From: Chitinophagaceae bacterium
GTDB lineage: Bacteria > Bacteroidota > Bacteroidia > Chitinophagales > Chitinophagaceae
Assembly: GCA_947447825.1 (NCBI GenBank)
Contig: CANFLL010000041.1
Span: forward strand, 1-35,076
Direction of reading: 5' to 3'
DNA length: 35,076 nt
Each line of letters opens with the position of its first letter. Positions within the stretch are counted from its first letter, which is position 1. Below, piece by piece: positions 34,419 through 35,076 of the stretch. A model generated the notes under the pieces. The model was given only the letters and a program-made list of their open reading frames with translations. It had not been told where the DNA came from and did no database searches. The translations under genes and the position numbers were made by a program.

Positions 34419-35076
34419 ATGTCAAGCATTAAAAATTGGGCAGAAGATGATAGGCCAAGAGAGAAATTAATGACTAAAGGAGCACAGTTTCTTAGTAATT
34501 CTGAGTTGATAGCTATTCTAATACACAATGGAACAGCAGATAAAAGTGCTGTTGATTTAGGTAAAGAATTACTCTTAAAATGTAACAATGATTTAAAACA
34601 TGTAGCCTCTTTAAGCTATAAAGAGATTGTGGAGCTTCGAATAAAAGGATTAGGTCCTGCTAAAGCAATCGGTATAGTTGCTGCTTTGGAATTGGGATTG
34701 AGGCGTCATGCAACTGAACAGAAAAAAGAAGTAATTACCAAAAGTAAAGATATTGCTTTATTTATGCAAGCTCAGTTTGCCTACAAAAGCCATGAATTGT
34801 TTATTGCAATTTATCTTAACAACGCACACAAGATACTTCATCATGAAATAATAAGTGAGGGAGGCATAACTGGAACGGTAGCTGATCCTAGAATAATTAT
34901 TAAAAAAGCATTGGCATATAATGCAGTTTTTATAATTCTTTGTCATAATCATCCTAGTGGAAGTCTAAAACCAAGCAAAGCAGATGAATCTATCACTAAA
35001 AAAATAATTGATGCAGCGATATTATTTGATATAAAGGTGCTTGATCATATAATTGTAAGCAGTGAGGGGTATTTCA
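34419..35076 (+). CDS. radC: RadC family protein (JAB/MPN domain), 3' end cut by window edge
   Basis: The frame opens at ATG 34419 and runs off the right edge after 219 codons. The N-terminal UPF0758 helix-hairpin region (IKNWAEDDRPREKLMTKGAQ, SNSELIAILIHNG, and the helix-hairpin-helix ELRIKGLGPAKAIGI near 70-84) leads into the JAB/MPN domain. Its metal motif HNHPSG is at about 172-177, with the following serine/aspartate context KPSKADESITKKI. The family was named for DNA repair but RadC's activity is not settled; JAB domains elsewhere are deubiquitinase-like metalloproteases. Usual length is about 225-230 residues, so only about ten are missing. It diverges from prs. Confidence 0.93.
   Translation, partial: MSSIKNWAEDDRPREKLMTKGAQFLSNSELIAILIHNGTADKSAVDLGKELLLKCNNDLKHVASLSYKEIVELRIKGLGPAKAIGIVAALELGLRRHATEQKKEVITKSKDIALFMQAQFAYKSHELFIAIYLNNAHKILHHEIISEGGITGTVADPRIIIKKALAYNAVFIILCHNHPSGSLKPSKADESITKKIIDAAILFDIKVLDHIIVSSEGYF

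Overview
The window looks like chromosomal DNA from a member of the Bacteroidetes, most likely near Chitinophagaceae/Sphingobacteriia. The evidence is AT-rich sequence, starts without clear Shine-Dalgarno sites, -7 boxes of the TAnnTTTG type, a secreted protease with a type IX secretion sorting domain, a DUF4197 protein, and long intergenic regions full of short palindromic repeats. No phage, CRISPR array, antiphage island or large mobile element is visible. Both edges cut genes: the left edge holds the tail of an IS4-like transposase, the right edge the 5' part of radC.

Layout. 1-2750: transposase tail, a DUF985 cupin and aspS. 3021-9923: an envelope block with a BamA/D15-type outer-membrane barrel, an ABC exporter, an LpxL-like acyltransferase, and a convergent AsmA-family protein. 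9923-10935: a 1-kb divergent spacer with a 98-bp tandem repeat and a symmetrical bidirectional terminator. 10935-12008: a KdnB-like Kdo 8-oxidase, followed by a repeat-rich spacer to 12881. 12882-14990: a class I/II aminotransferase and ruvC on the minus strand. 15333-19313: a UPF0104 membrane protein, a DUF3108 protein, an orphan VWA protein and an MBL-fold hydrolase, all rightward. 19487-22561: a T9SS-exported M43 metalloprotease. 22562-24777: a DUF4197 gene bracketed by two copies of one intergenic element, one of them carrying a 21-bp palindromic array. 24778-28490: trhO and a large exported Trp/Tyr/Asn-rich protein. 28559-29545: an unrecognised 226-residue protein with a palindrome array upstream. 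29943-34310: methionine aminotransferase, a DUF3050 protein, a sterol-desaturase-type hydroxylase, a tRNA(CAU) and prs. 34419-35076: radC.

How it fits together. Most genes are housekeeping (aspS, ruvC, prs, trhO, tRNA). The ABC exporter, LpxL-like acyltransferase, AsmA protein, outer-membrane barrel and KdnB oxidase point to outer-membrane and lipid A/Kdo biology, although they do not form one operon.

The least explained material is non-coding. There are four repeat loci: a 98-bp period at 10255, 21-bp units at 12434, 21-bp palindromic units at 22995, and spaced TTGTATCRATACAA palindromes at 29318. There is also a duplicated element around the DUF4197 gene, and a bidirectional terminator between two genes that diverge from it. 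I see no convincing new multi-gene system; the best leads are undescribed small RNAs or protein-binding arrays at these loci.
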